From positions 4,563,001 through 4,627,000 of the forward strand of contig NZ_CP113056.1 in assembly GCF_026625645.1 (NCBI RefSeq): a DNA stretch of 64,000 nucleotides. Reading direction: 5' to 3'. This DNA is from Ancylobacter sp. SL191. GTDB lineage: Bacteria; Pseudomonadota; Alphaproteobacteria; Rhizobiales; Xanthobacteraceae. Below the pieces are notes generated by a model. The model saw only the letters and a list, made by a program, of their open reading frames with translations, did no database searches and was not told the DNA's origin. Below, one piece after another: positions 1 through 8,025 of the stretch. A program made the position numbers and the translations under genes. The first letter of the stretch is position 1, and each line of letters starts with the position of its first letter.

Positions 1-408
1 AACCGGCTCGCCAGCAACTCGCTCCTGGAAGCCCTCGCCTATGCCGGCTGGATCGCCGACGACATCGGCGCCGAGACGGCGACTGTCGGCCGCATCGCCC
101 CGCCCGCGCCGGCCCGCCCGCTCTCTCCGGCCCGCGCCGAGATCCGTGCGCTGATGGACCTGAAGGTCGGCGTGGTCCGCGAGGCCGCCGGGCTGGAGGA
201 AGCCGCCGCCCGCCTCGGCACGCTGGCCGACCGCGACGGCGACGATCTTTCCCTTGTCGCGCTCATGGTCGCGGAAGCGGCGCTGCGCCGGGTGGAAAGC
301 CGGGGCGGCCATTACCGCGCCGACCATGCCAGCCCGGCCGCAGTGGCCCGCCATTCGGAGACCCGGCTCGACGACCTCCGCCACGCCGAGGTGCGGCGGG
401 TGGCGTGA
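1..408 (+). CDS. nadB: L-aspartate oxidase, C-terminal part (5' end outside window)
   Basis: The frame is open from base 1 and stops at 408, giving the last 135 residues. It begins with NRLASNSLLE, the conserved segment that contacts FAD at the end of the flavin domain in L-aspartate oxidases, and contains the typical C-terminal RRVESRGGHYRADH-like stretch (residues about 96-109). L-aspartate oxidase converts L-aspartate to iminoaspartate, the first step of de novo NAD synthesis in the cytoplasm. nadC follows 121 bases downstream on the same strand, as is common. A palindromic repeat lies between the two genes. Identification is firm for the family; the N-terminal FAD-binding part cannot be seen. 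Confidence 0.9.
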   Translation, partial: NRLASNSLLEALAYAGWIADDIGAETATVGRIAPPAPARPLSPARAEIRALMDLKVGVVREAAGLEEAAARLGTLADRDGDDLSLVALMVAEAALRRVESRGGHYRADHASPAAVARHSETRLDDLRHAEVRRVA

Positions 409-417
409 ACCTTCTTT

Positions 418-507
418 GTCATGCCCGGGCTTGGCCCGGGCATCCACGACTTCGGAACCACGCCCACAATAAGGCGTGGATGGCCGGGCTAAACCCGGCC
501 ATGACGG
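418..507. repeat. REP-like palindrome, copy 1 (between nadB and nadC)
   Basis: A left arm reading GTCATGCCCGGGCTTGGCCC followed by GGGCATCCACGACTT, a non-conserved linker, then a right arm GGCGTGGATGGCCGGGCTAA with ACCCGGCCATGACGG. Each arm is itself a hairpin and the two arms are mutually complementary. The same architecture recurs at least nine more times in the window. This copy lies inside the nadB-nadC spacer, so it would be transcribed. Confidence 0.85.
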
Positions 508-529
508 CGAGCCCTTGCGAGTGATTCCC

Positions 530-1387
530 ATGCCCCTTTCCCCCCTTCCCCGCCTGCTAGTGGAGCCCGTCGTGCGCGCCGCGCTCCTGGAAGATCTCGG
601 CCGCGCCGGCGATATCACCAGCGAGGCCGTGATCCCCACTGAAGCGCGGTTCACCGCGGTGATGGCGGCGCGGCAGAACGGGGTGCTCGCCGGCATCGAC
701 GCGGCGGTCATCGCCTTCAACCTTGTCGACCCCGCGCTCACGGTCACGGTGGAGCGCGGCGACGGCCACGCGGTCGCACCGGGTGACGTGGTGCTACGGG
801 TGGAAGGCTCGGCCCGTGCCATCCTCACCGCCGAGCGGGTGGCGCTCAACATCGCCTGCCGCATGTCCGGCATCGCCACGGCGACGGCGGGGCTCGTGGC
901 CATCGCCCGCGCGAACGGCAAGGCGCAGATCGTCTGCACCCGCAAGACCACGCCCGGCCTGCGCGCGCTGGAAAAGCATGCGGTGAAGGCGGGGGGCGGC
1001 TCCAACCACCGCTTCGGCCTCGATGATGCCGTGCTGATCAAGGACAACCACATCGCCGTCGCCGGCGGCGTCGTCCCGGCCATCCGCGCCGCCAAGGCCT
1101 TTGCCGGGCACATGGTGAAGATCGAGGTCGAGGTCGACACGCTCGCCCAGTTGCACGAGGCGCTGGCCGAAGGCGTCGATGCCGTGCTGCTCGACAATAT
1201 GACCCCCGCGCAACTCACTGAAGCCGTCGCGCTCGTCGGCGGGAGGGCGATCACCGAGGCGTCGGGCCGCGTTTCCGCCGAGACCGTCGGCCCCATCGCC
1301 GCGAGCGGGGTGGACCTGATCTCTGTCGGCTGGATCACCCACTCCGCGCCGATCCTCGATCTGGGGCTCGACGCAGCGGAGGCGTGA
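530..1387 (+). CDS. nadC: Nicotinate-nucleotide pyrophosphorylase (carboxylating)
   Basis: 285 residues, the usual length for quinolinate phosphoribosyltransferase, which makes nicotinate mononucleotide, CO2 and PPi from quinolinate and PRPP. Visible hallmarks are the N-terminal ALLEDLGRAGDITS, the substrate-binding CTRKTTPGLR near residue 135, GGGSNHRFGL, IEVEVDT and LLDNMTP. The ATG at 530 is preferred: an in-frame start at 476 would translate the preceding palindromic repeat into MDGRAKPGHDG, a typical artefact. With the upstream nadB it supplies two of the three de novo NAD enzymes; nadA is presumably upstream of the window. The next gene starts only after a riboswitch, so nadC is probably the last gene of its operon. 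Confidence 0.96.
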   Translation: MPLSPLPRLLVEPVVRAALLEDLGRAGDITSEAVIPTEARFTAVMAARQNGVLAGIDAAVIAFNLVDPALTVTVERGDGHAVAPGDVVLRVEGSARAILTAERVALNIACRMSGIATATAGLVAIARANGKAQIVCTRKTTPGLRALEKHAVKAGGGSNHRFGLDDAVLIKDNHIAVAGGVVPAIRAAKAFAGHMVKIEVEVDTLAQLHEALAEGVDAVLLDNMTPAQLTEAVALVGGRAITEASGRVSAETVGPIAASGVDLISVGWITHSAPILDLGLDAAEA

Positions 1388-1483
1388 GATCTCCGCGCGC
1401 GAAGTGCGCACCCCTCCCCCTCCCAAGGTCGCAGCCTCAACTCGGCGCGAGGGCGCGTGCCTGCCCTTGAATGAGGCATGCTT

Positions 1484-1512
1484 TTGTGCGATGCATATAG
1501 TCGTCTGATAAT
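1484..1512 (+). promoter_or_regulatory. Probable sigma-70 promoter of the riboswitch-dadA unit
   Basis: TTGTGC at 1484-1489, a 17-base spacer and GATAAT at 1507-1512. Transcription would start near 1519, exactly where the first glycine aptamer begins. The local AT-rich stretch contrasts with the flanking sequence. The -10 box is good (5 of 6) and the -35 box moderate. Confidence 0.55.
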
Positions 1513-1518
1513 GATTAT

Positions 1519-1738
1519 GCGGGAGAGACCGACAGTCCTCCCGGACATGTGTCGGCGCCGACGGAGCAACCCCCCAGGAAACTCTCAGGCACCAGGGACC
1601 GCATAGTCAGGACATCTGGAGAGAGGCGTCGGCGCCATAGGGCCGCTGGACGTCCACCGAAGGGGAAGCCCGAGGCGGCATGGCGCGAGCCAGGTCATCA
1701 CGGGGCGAGCTCTCAGGTACCGCGACAGATTGGGGACA
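1519..1738 (+). promoter_or_regulatory. Tandem glycine riboswitch
   Basis: Two consecutive aptamer-like units. Unit 1 (about 1519-1608) reads GCGGGAGAGACC, then GCCGACGGAGCAA near 1557-1569, then CTCTCAGGCACCAGGGACCG near 1582-1601. Unit 2 (about 1616-1738) reads TCTGGAGAGAGGC, CCACCGAAGGGGAAGCCCG near 1656-1674, then GCTCTCAGGTACCGCGACAG near 1709-1728. GGAGAG, the CCGAAGGxGCAA-type internal element and CTCTCAGGxACC are the conserved glycine aptamer blocks, and the paired arrangement is the cooperative tandem class. It precedes dadA, not gcvTHP. After unit 2 the leader runs 63 bases to the ATG and includes GGGA-GCC-TCCC (1791-1801) overlapping the ribosome binding site. The class call is secure; the direction of control is not known. 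Confidence 0.9.
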
Positions 1739-1801
1739 GCCGGCCGGACTAGCGCTTTGTCGCGCGCCCGGTCATGTCGTCCTCAAGCGCGGGAGCCTCC
1801 C

Positions 1802-3097
1802 ATGCGCCAGATTGCCGTTGTCGGCGCCGGTATCACCGGCATCACCACCGCTTACGCCCTCCTTGAGAAGGGTTATGACGTCACCGTCATCGATCGCCAG
1901 CGTTACGCGGCGATGGAGACCTCCTTTGCCAATGGCGGGCAGCTCTCCGCTTCCAATGCCGAGGTCTGGAACTCGTGGTCCACGGTGCTCAAGGGCATCA
2001 AGTGGATGTTCACGCCCGACGCCCCGCTGCTGATGAACCCCAAGCCCTCCTGGCACAAATATAGCTGGATGGCCGAGTTCCTCGCCAACATCCCGAACTA
2101 CACCGCCAACACGGTCGAGACCACGCGCCTCGCCATCCAGGCGCGTCAGTTCATGTTCGACATCGCCGCGCGCGAGAGCATCGACTTCAACCTCGAGAAG
2201 CGCGGCATCCTGCACATCTACCGCGACAAGGAAGCCCAGGATCATGCCCGCATGGTCTCCGGCCTCTACGCCAAGGGCGGTCTCGCCCGCCGCGAGGTGA
2301 CGCCGACCGAGATCCGCGCCATCGAGCCGACCCTGCACGGCCAGTTCTATGGCGGCTTCTACACCGAGTCCGACTCCACCGGCGACATCCACAAATTCAC
2401 CTTCGGCCTGGCGGAAGTCTGCCGCGCCCGCGGCGTGCGCTTCGTCAATGAGGCGTCGGTCGAGAGCGTCGTCCACACCGGCAAGGGCAAGGGCGGCACG
2501 GGCGTCGACATCACCCTCACCCTCGCCCCGGATGCGGAAGACGCCGCTCCGCGCCGCGAGGTGCTCGGCTTCGATGCCGTCGTGGTCTGCGCCGGCATCG
2601 GCTCGCGCGCCATCGCCGCCGGCCTCGGCGACCGGGTGAACATCTATCCGGTCAAGGGCTATTCGATCACGGTCCAGCTCGACGACGAGCGCAGCCAGCG
2701 GTCCGCCCCCTGGGTGAGCCTCTTGGACGACAAGACCAAGATCGTCACCTCGCGCCTCGGCAAGGATCGTTTCCGCGTCGCCGGCACCGCCGAGTTCAAC
2801 GGCGAGAACCGCGACATCCGCGCCGACCGCATCCGCCCGCTCACCGACTGGGTGCGCAAGCTGTTTCCGGGCGTGTCGACCGAGAAGGTCGTGCCCTGGG
2901 CCGGCCTGCGCCCGATGATGCCGGACATGATGCCGCGCGTCGCGGCCGGTGCGAAGCCCGGCGTGTTCTACAACACCGGCCATGGCCATCTCGGCTGGAC
3001 GCTCTCCTGCGCCACCGCCGAGATCATCGCCGCCAAGGTCGCCGACGCGCTGCCGGTGGAAGCCCCCGCGCCGCTGCTGCGCATGGCCGCCGAGTGA
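1802..3097 (+). CDS. dadA: D-amino-acid dehydrogenase (DadA family)
   Basis: 431 residues. N-terminal FAD-binding Rossmann motif VGAGITGITTAY (about 6-17), ETSFANGGQLSASNAE after it (typical of DadA small-subunit-type enzymes), and C-terminal NTGHGHLGWTLSCATAEIIA. The family oxidatively deaminates D-amino acids, and some members act on glycine, passing electrons to the respiratory chain at the inner membrane face. The ATG at 1802 follows GGAG at 1792-1795 with a 6-base gap; an in-frame start at 1730 would lie in riboswitch sequence. The upstream tandem glycine riboswitch implies that glycine controls it, so glycine (or D-alanine made from the same pool) may be the relevant substrate. That is inference. 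A strong terminator follows. Confidence 0.9.
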   Translation: MRQIAVVGAGITGITTAYALLEKGYDVTVIDRQRYAAMETSFANGGQLSASNAEVWNSWSTVLKGIKWMFTPDAPLLMNPKPSWHKYSWMAEFLANIPNYTANTVETTRLAIQARQFMFDIAARESIDFNLEKRGILHIYRDKEAQDHARMVSGLYAKGGLARREVTPTEIRAIEPTLHGQFYGGFYTESDSTGDIHKFTFGLAEVCRARGVRFVNEASVESVVHTGKGKGGTGVDITLTLAPDAEDAAPRREVLGFDAVVVCAGIGSRAIAAGLGDRVNIYPVKGYSITVQLDDERSQRSAPWVSLLDDKTKIVTSRLGKDRFRVAGTAEFNGENRDIRADRIRPLTDWVRKLFPGVSTEKVVPWAGLRPMMPDMMPRVAAGAKPGVFYNTGHGHLGWTLSCATAEIIAAKVADALPVEAPAPLLRMAAE

Positions 3098-3188
3098 TTG
3101 CCGCCGAGTAAGGCGACCTTACGAGACCCCGCCCCGGGCCCTCCACCCGTCCGGGAAAATCGGAGCCGTACTTCCCTTCCGGCTCCCG

Positions 3189-3228
3189 CCCCGCCTCCGG
3201 CGCACATCCCGGAGGCGGGGTTTTTCTT
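3189..3228 (+). terminator. Rho-independent terminator after dadA
   Basis: Stem CCCCGCCTCCGG (3189-3200) and CCGGAGGCGGGG (3209-3220), an 8-base loop, followed by TTTTTCTT. A perfect 12-bp stem. It separates dadA from the convergent copper ATPase. Confidence 0.92.
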
Positions 3229-3256
3229 GTGAAGCTCTCCCCGCTACCGGACCGCT

Positions 3257-5794
3257 CTACAGCCGCACGCCCCGCAGCCGCAGCGCGTTGGCGATGACGC
3301 TGACCGAGGAGAGCGACATGGCGAGCGCCGCCACCATGGGGGAGAGCAGCAGGCCGAAGATCGGGTACAGCACGCCCGCCGCGATCGGCACGCCCGCCGA
3401 GTTATAGGCGAAGGCGAAGAACAGGTTCTGCCGGATGTTGCGCATCGTCGCCTGCGACAGACGGCGCGCGCGGACGATGGCGCCAAGGTCGCCGCGCAGC
3501 AGCGTGACGCCCGCGCTCTCGATGGCGACATCCGTTCCCGAGCCCATGGCGATGCCGACATCCGCCCCGGCCAGCGCGGGCGCGTCATTCACCCCGTCGC
3601 CGGCCATGGCGACGACGCGCCCCTCGGCCTTGAGCCGCGCCACCACCGCCGCCTTCTGGTCCGGTGCCACCTCGGCCTCGACCTCGGTGATGCCAAGACG
3701 CCGCGCGACCGCTTGCGCCGTCGTGCGGTTGTCGCCGGTGAGCATGACCACGCGGATGCCTTCCGCCGCGAGATCCTTGAGCGCCTGCGGCGTCGTCGCC
3801 TTGATCGGATCGGCGATGGCGAGGGCCGCCGCCAGCTTGCCGTTGATCGCCATGAGGATAGCGCTCGCCCCCTCGCGGCGCAGCTCGTCCGCTTGTGTGG
3901 CCAGCGGGGCCGGGTCAATGCCCAATTCCTTCAGGAAGGCCGCGCTGCCGAGCACGACGCGCTTGCCCGCCACCAGCCCATAGGCGCCCTTGCCGATGGG
4001 GCTGTCGAAGCCGCGCACCCTGGCGATCTCCAGCCCGCGCGCCTGCGCCGCCGCCACCACCGCCCGCGCCAGCGGGTGCTCGGAGGGGCGCTCCACGGCG
4101 GCGGCGAGGGCGAGCACCTCGTCCTCCGCGTAACCTTCAGCGGTAACGATCTGGGTCAGCGACGGCGCGCCCTCGGTCAGCGTGCCGGTCTTGTCGACCA
4201 CCAGCGTGTCGACCCGCTCCAGCCGTTCCAGCGCCTCGGCATTCTTGATGAGGACGCCCATCTGCGCGCCCCGCCCCATGCCGACCATGATCGACATCGG
4301 CGTGGCGAGGCCTAGCGCGCAAGGGCAGGCAATGATCAGCACCGCCACCGCCGCCAGCAGCGCATGGGAGAAGCGCGGCTCCGGGCCGAAGGTGGCCCAG
4401 GCCGCGAAGGCGAGCAGCGCGCAGGCGACCACCAGCGGCACGAACCAGCCGGCGACGCGATCGGCCAGACGCTGGATCGGCGCGCGCGAGCGTTGCGCCT
4501 CCGCCACCATCTGCACGATGCGCGCGAGCAGGGTGTCGCGGCCGACCTTCTCCGCGACGATGACGAGGCCGCCCGAACGGTTCAGCGTGCCGCCGATCAC
4601 GGCGTCGCCCTCCGCCTTGGTGACCGGCATGGATTCGCCGGTAACCAGCGCCTCCTCCACCGCCGAGCGACCCTCGATCACCCGCCCGTCCACCGGCACC
4701 TTCTCGCCCGGCCGCACCCGCAAATGGTCGCCCACCAGAATCTCCGCGAGCGGCACCTCCGCCTCGCTGCCATCTTCGTTGAGCCGTCGCGCGGTTTTCG
4801 GCGCGAGGTCGAGCAGGGCTTTGAGCGCCCCTGAGGTCTGTTCGCGCGCCCGCAACTCCAGCACCTGGCCAAGCAGCACCAGCACGGTAATGACCGCCGC
4901 CGCCTCGAAATAGACGGCAACCGTCCCGTCCGGCCCGCGGAAGGTCGCCGGGAACAGGCCGGGCGCGAACACGGCCATGAGGCTGTAGCCATAGGCGACG
5001 CCGGTGCCGATGGCGATCAACGTGAACATGTTGAGATGGCGCGTCACCACCGACTGCCAGCCACGCACGAAGAACGGCGCGCCGGCCCAGAGCACCACGG
5101 GCGTCGCCAGCACGAGTTGCACCCAGGCGGAGATGCCGGGCGGCACGAGATGATGCAGCGCGGGGATGAGATGCGCGCCCATTTCCAGCGCGAACACCGG
5201 CAGGGTCAGCGCAAGGCCGATCCAAAACCGCCGGGTCATGTCGATCAGTTCATGGTTCGGCCCATCATCGAGGCTGACCAGCATCGGCTCCAACGCCATG
5301 CCGCAGATCGGGCAGGTGCCCGGCCCGACTTGCACGATCTCCGGGTGCATCGGGCAGGTGAATTCCGTGCCCTCCGGCACCGGCTCCACATCCGCGCGCC
5401 CTTCCAGATATTTGCCGGGATCGGCGGCGAATTTGGTGCGGCAGCCATTGCAGCAGAAATAATAGGTGCGCCCGCCATGCTCGGCCCGGTGCTGCGCCGT
5501 GTGCGGGTCGACATCCATGCCGCAGACCGGATCCTTGGCCATGTGGGTGTGCCCGCAGGAGGCGTGGTCATGAGAGGCGTGATCGTGGGACGCGTGCGCG
5601 CCGGCATCATGCCCCTTCCCGCCGCCGCAGCATGAGGAATGCTGCGAATGGTCGTCGCCTGTGCCGGGATGATGATGGGCGGCGTGCGGCGGGTTCGCCG
5701 AATCGTGCGGCTCCTTGCCACCGCAGCACCCGCCAGCCTCGCCGCGCGACGATCCGTCCGCGTGGTGGGCGTGATCCTTCTGGATGTGGCTCAT
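3257..5794 (-). CDS. copA: Copper-translocating P1B-type ATPase with His/Cys-rich N-terminus
   Basis: 845 residues. Residues 1-80 are rich in His, Cys and Gly ([18 protein letters not shown], repeated SHDHA), followed by a YHS domain ([16 protein letters not shown]; about 85-130) and a heavy-metal-binding segment TCPMHPEI...CPICGM (about 145-172). There is no classical N-terminal HMA domain. The core has [13 protein letters not shown] (near 488), the phosphorylation site DKTGTLTEG (near 533) and [12 protein letters not shown] (near 730), which define the Cu+ exporting class in the inner membrane. The start has GGAGG 5 bases upstream. It is divergent from a CsoR repressor, with palindromic operators between them, which supports copper as substrate; silver is also possible. 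Confidence 0.93.
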   Translation of the reverse strand: MSHIQKDHAHHADGSSRGEAGGCCGGKEPHDSANPPHAAHHHPGTGDDHSQHSSCCGGGKGHDAGAHASHDHASHDHASCGHTHMAKDPVCGMDVDPHTAQHRAEHGGRTYYFCCNGCRTKFAADPGKYLEGRADVEPVPEGTEFTCPMHPEIVQVGPGTCPICGMALEPMLVSLDDGPNHELIDMTRRFWIGLALTLPVFALEMGAHLIPALHHLVPPGISAWVQLVLATPVVLWAGAPFFVRGWQSVVTRHLNMFTLIAIGTGVAYGYSLMAVFAPGLFPATFRGPDGTVAVYFEAAAVITVLVLLGQVLELRAREQTSGALKALLDLAPKTARRLNEDGSEAEVPLAEILVGDHLRVRPGEKVPVDGRVIEGRSAVEEALVTGESMPVTKAEGDAVIGGTLNRSGGLVIVAEKVGRDTLLARIVQMVAEAQRSRAPIQRLADRVAGWFVPLVVACALLAFAAWATFGPEPRFSHALLAAVAVLIIACPCALGLATPMSIMVGMGRGAQMGVLIKNAEALERLERVDTLVVDKTGTLTEGAPSLTQIVTAEGYAEDEVLALAAAVERPSEHPLARAVVAAAQARGLEIARVRGFDSPIGKGAYGLVAGKRVVLGSAAFLKELGIDPAPLATQADELRREGASAILMAINGKLAAALAIADPIKATTPQALKDLAAEGIRVVMLTGDNRTTAQAVARRLGITEVEAEVAPDQKAAVVARLKAEGRVVAMAGDGVNDAPALAGADVGIAMGSGTDVAIESAGVTLLRGDLGAIVRARRLSQATMRNIRQNLFFAFAYNSAGVPIAAGVLYPIFGLLLSPMVAALAMSLSSVSVIANALRLRGVRL

Positions 5795-5834
5795 CGCATC
5801 CTCCGTAGGCCGGGCGCGGCCGAACGCGCCACAT

Positions 5835-5851
5835 ATACCCCATATGGGTAT
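5835..5851. promoter_or_regulatory. CsoR-type operator, site 1
   Basis: ATACCC-CATAT-GGGTAT, a 6-bp inverted repeat with a 5-base spacer, 40 bases upstream of the copper ATPase start. It matches the TACCC/GGGTA half-sites bound by CsoR-family repressors. Confidence 0.8.
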
Positions 5852-5865
5852 CTACAGCTTGCGAT

Positions 5866-5886
5866 ATATACCCCACATGGGTATAT
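5866..5886. promoter_or_regulatory. CsoR-type operator, site 2
   Basis: ATATACCC-CACAT-GGGTATAT, a perfect 8-bp inverted repeat with a 5-base spacer. It runs up to and overlaps the csoR start codon at 5885, so repressor bound here would block its own gene directly. The two sites are centred 33 bases apart, about three helical turns. Confidence 0.8.
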
Positions 5887-6169
5887 GACAAGCATGCAGA
5901 ACGACACACGCACCGCCTGCCTGAAACGGCTGAACCGCATCGAGGGACAAGTGCGCGGCCTCTCCCGCATGGTCGAGGACAACCGCTACTGCATCGACAT
6001 CGTCACCCAGGTGGCGGCGGTGCGGGCGGCGTTGAAGAAGGTGGAGGAAGAGGTGCTGCGCGATCACGTCGCGCATTGCGTCGAGCACGCCATCACCTCC
6101 GGCGACGCGGACCAGCAGAGGGCCAAGGTTTCCGAGCTGATCGAGGTTCTCGGCAAGCTGAAGGGCTGA
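5885..6169 (+). CDS. csoR: CsoR-family copper-sensing repressor
   Basis: 94 residues, all helical, with CLKRLNRIEGQVRGLSRMVE at 12-31. The predicted Cu(I) ligands are Cys36, His61 and Cys65, in the same spacing as characterised CsoR proteins. The family represses copper export genes and dissociates on Cu(I) binding. The ATG at 5885 is used; an alternative ATG at 5894 would drop three residues and move the start out of the operator. No clear Shine-Dalgarno is present for either. It is divergent from copA, with two TACCC/GGGTA palindromes in the 90-base gap, consistent with coordinate repression and autoregulation. Confidence 0.92.
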   Translation: MTSMQNDTRTACLKRLNRIEGQVRGLSRMVEDNRYCIDIVTQVAAVRAALKKVEEEVLRDHVAHCVEHAITSGDADQQRAKVSELIEVLGKLKG

Positions 6170-6190
6170 GCGCGCGCACCGCCCTCACGC

Positions 6191-6285
6191 CGTCATCCCC
6201 GGGCTCGACCCGGGGATCCACGACTTTGGCTGGGGGCGACAGTTGGGAAGTCGTGGATGGCCGGGTCAAGCCCGGCCATGACGGC
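6191..6285. repeat. REP-like palindrome, copy 2
   Basis: CGTCATCCCCGGGCTCGACC with CGGGGATCCACGACTT, linker, AAGTCGTGGATGGCCGGGTC with AAGCCCGGCCATGACGG. Together with copy 3 it fills the 316-base gap between csoR and the convergent malonyl-CoA synthetase gene; nothing else was seen in the gap. Confidence 0.88.
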
Positions 6286-6377
6286 CGGTAGACGGCGCGG
6301 GCGAGCAGAAGGCAGCTGGCATCCGGGGCAATCTTTCAGCGGTCGGTAAGCTGAAGCGTTCGGCCCCACATTGACGC

Positions 6378-6446
6378 CGTCATCCCCGGGCTTGACCCGG
6401 GGATCCACGACGTCCTCACGCGCGAAGCCGCGTCGTGGATAGCCGG
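6378..6446. repeat. REP-like palindrome, copy 3 (right arm decayed)
   Basis: The left arm CGTCATCCCCGGGCTTGACC with CGGGGATCCACGACG is intact; the right arm is reduced to GTCGTGGATAGCCGG. It is 92 bases from copy 2, close to the end of the next gene. Confidence 0.75.
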
Positions 6447-6485
6447 ACCGAGCGGCGCAGATGAGGTGGGAGCCGGCCGCCGGCC

Positions 6486-8000
6486 CTACCCGCCATACAG
6501 CCCCTTATACTGCTCGCGCAGCACGTTTTTCTGCACCTTGCCCATGGTGTTGCGCGGCAGGTCGTCGACGAAGAACACCCGCTTGGGCAGCTTGTAGCGG
6601 GCGAGCCGGGTTTCCAGCGCGGCGAGCACGGCGGCCTCGCTGAGGGTGGCATCGGGGCGGGCGACCACCACCGCCGTCACCCCCTCGCCGAAATCGGGAT
6701 GGGCGACGCCGATCACCGCGCTCTCGATCACGCCGTCGAGCGCGTCGATCTCGCTCTCGACTTCCTTCGGATAGACATTGTAGCCGCCGGTGATGACGAG
6801 ATCCTTGCCGCGCCCGACGATGTGGACATAGCCGCGTTCGTCGATCAGGCCGAGATCGCCGGTGACGAACCAGCCGTCATGGAACTCCGCGGCCGTCTTC
6901 TCCGGCATCCGCCAATAGCCCTTGAAGACGTTCGGCCCCTTCACCTCGATCATGCCGATGGCGCCATGGATCAGCTCGCGCCCGTTCTGCGGGTCGACGA
7001 CGCGCACGCTCACCCCCGGCAGGGGAAAGCCCACCGTGCCGGCGCGCCGCTCGCCCTCATAGGGGTTGGAGGTGTTCATATTGGTCTCGGTCATGCCATA
7101 GCGTTCGAGAATGGCGTGGCCGGTACGGGCCTGCCAGTCGCGATGCGTCTCGGCCAGCAGCGGCGCCGAGCCGGAAATGAACAGCCGCATCCCCGCCGCC
7201 GCCTCGCGCGTCAGGTTCGGCGCCTTCAACAGGCGGGTGTAGAAGGTCGGCACCCCCATCAGCACGCTCGCCCGGTCCATCAGGCGGATGATGAGGTCCG
7301 GGTCGAGCTTCGGCAGGAAGATCATCGAAGCGCCGGCCGCCAGCGTCACATTGGTGGCGACGAACAGGCCGTGGGTGTGGAAGATCGGCAGCGCGTGGAT
7401 CAGCACGTCATCCGCCGTGTAGCGCCACGCCTCCACCAGCGCGCGCGCATTGGAGACGAGGTTGCCCTGCGTGAGCATCGCGCCCTTGGAACGGCCCGTC
7501 GTGCCGGAGGTGTAGAGCAGCGCGGCGAGGTCATCCTCCGCGCGCGGCACGTCCTCGAAGCGCTCGCCGGCCGCATCGGCGGCATCCGCCAGCGTGCCGC
7601 GCCCGTCCGCGCCCAGCGTGAGCCGCCGCGCGACGCCCTGCGCCTGTGCCACCGGGGCCAGCGCCGCCTCCTGCGCGGGATCGCAGACGAAAAGGGCCGG
7701 CTGCGCATCGCCGAGAAAATAGGCGATCTCCGGCCCGGTATAGGCGGTGTTCAGCGGCAGGAACACGCCGCCGGCCCGCACCGTGCCGAGATAGGCGAAG
7801 ATCGCCTCGGCGCTCTTTTCCACCTGCAGCGCCACCCGGTCGCCAGGCTGAAGCCCCAGCCCGACCAGGGCATTGGCGTATTGCGCCGAGCGCCGGTCGA
7901 GATCGCCATAGGTGAAGACGCGGCCCTCCGCCGTCTCCAGGAAGGGGCGGGTGAGGTCGGGCTGGCCGGCGCGGATCAGGTCAAAAAGCGGGTTGGTCAC
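6486..8000 (-). CDS. matB: Malonyl-CoA synthetase (acyl-CoA ligase family)
   Basis: 504 residues of the ANL adenylating superfamily. The AMP-binding P-loop LLYTSGTTGRSKGAML lies near 160, YGMTETNM near 300, TGDLG and the hinge region GRGKDLVITGGYNVYP in the C-terminal third. The N-terminus (MTNPLFDLIRAG) and length fit MatB, which makes malonyl-CoA from malonate, CoA and ATP in the cytoplasm. The start codon is GTG at 8000, with GAGGA about 10 bases upstream. It follows the GH5 gene by 25 bases on the same strand. The neighbouring acyl carrier protein and ketoacyl synthase genes on the other strand could use malonyl units, but a direct link is inference. A related short- or medium-chain acid ligase cannot be excluded. 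Confidence 0.85.
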   Translation of the reverse strand: MTNPLFDLIRAGQPDLTRPFLETAEGRVFTYGDLDRRSAQYANALVGLGLQPGDRVALQVEKSAEAIFAYLGTVRAGGVFLPLNTAYTGPEIAYFLGDAQPALFVCDPAQEAALAPVAQAQGVARRLTLGADGRGTLADAADAAGERFEDVPRAEDDLAALLYTSGTTGRSKGAMLTQGNLVSNARALVEAWRYTADDVLIHALPIFHTHGLFVATNVTLAAGASMIFLPKLDPDLIIRLMDRASVLMGVPTFYTRLLKAPNLTREAAAGMRLFISGSAPLLAETHRDWQARTGHAILERYGMTETNMNTSNPYEGERRAGTVGFPLPGVSVRVVDPQNGRELIHGAIGMIEVKGPNVFKGYWRMPEKTAAEFHDGWFVTGDLGLIDERGYVHIVGRGKDLVITGGYNVYPKEVESEIDALDGVIESAVIGVAHPDFGEGVTAVVVARPDATLSEAAVLAALETRLARYKLPKRVFFVDDLPRNTMGKVQKNVLREQYKGLYGG

Positions 8001-8025
8001 GGAAGGGCGTTCCTCTTTCAGCCCC

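Noticed and set aside
418..507. N-terminal extension of nadC through MDGRAKPGHDG
   Set aside because: The peptide is the translated repeat; the same sequence appears at other repeat copies.
1772..2989. 405-residue open frame on the minus strand
   Set aside because: It is antisense to dadA, has no recognisable motif, and follows from the high GC content of the real gene.
3189..3228. Second riboswitch or attenuator before the copper ATPase
   Set aside because: The stem and T-run orientation fit a terminator for dadA on the plus strand; copA is transcribed towards it.
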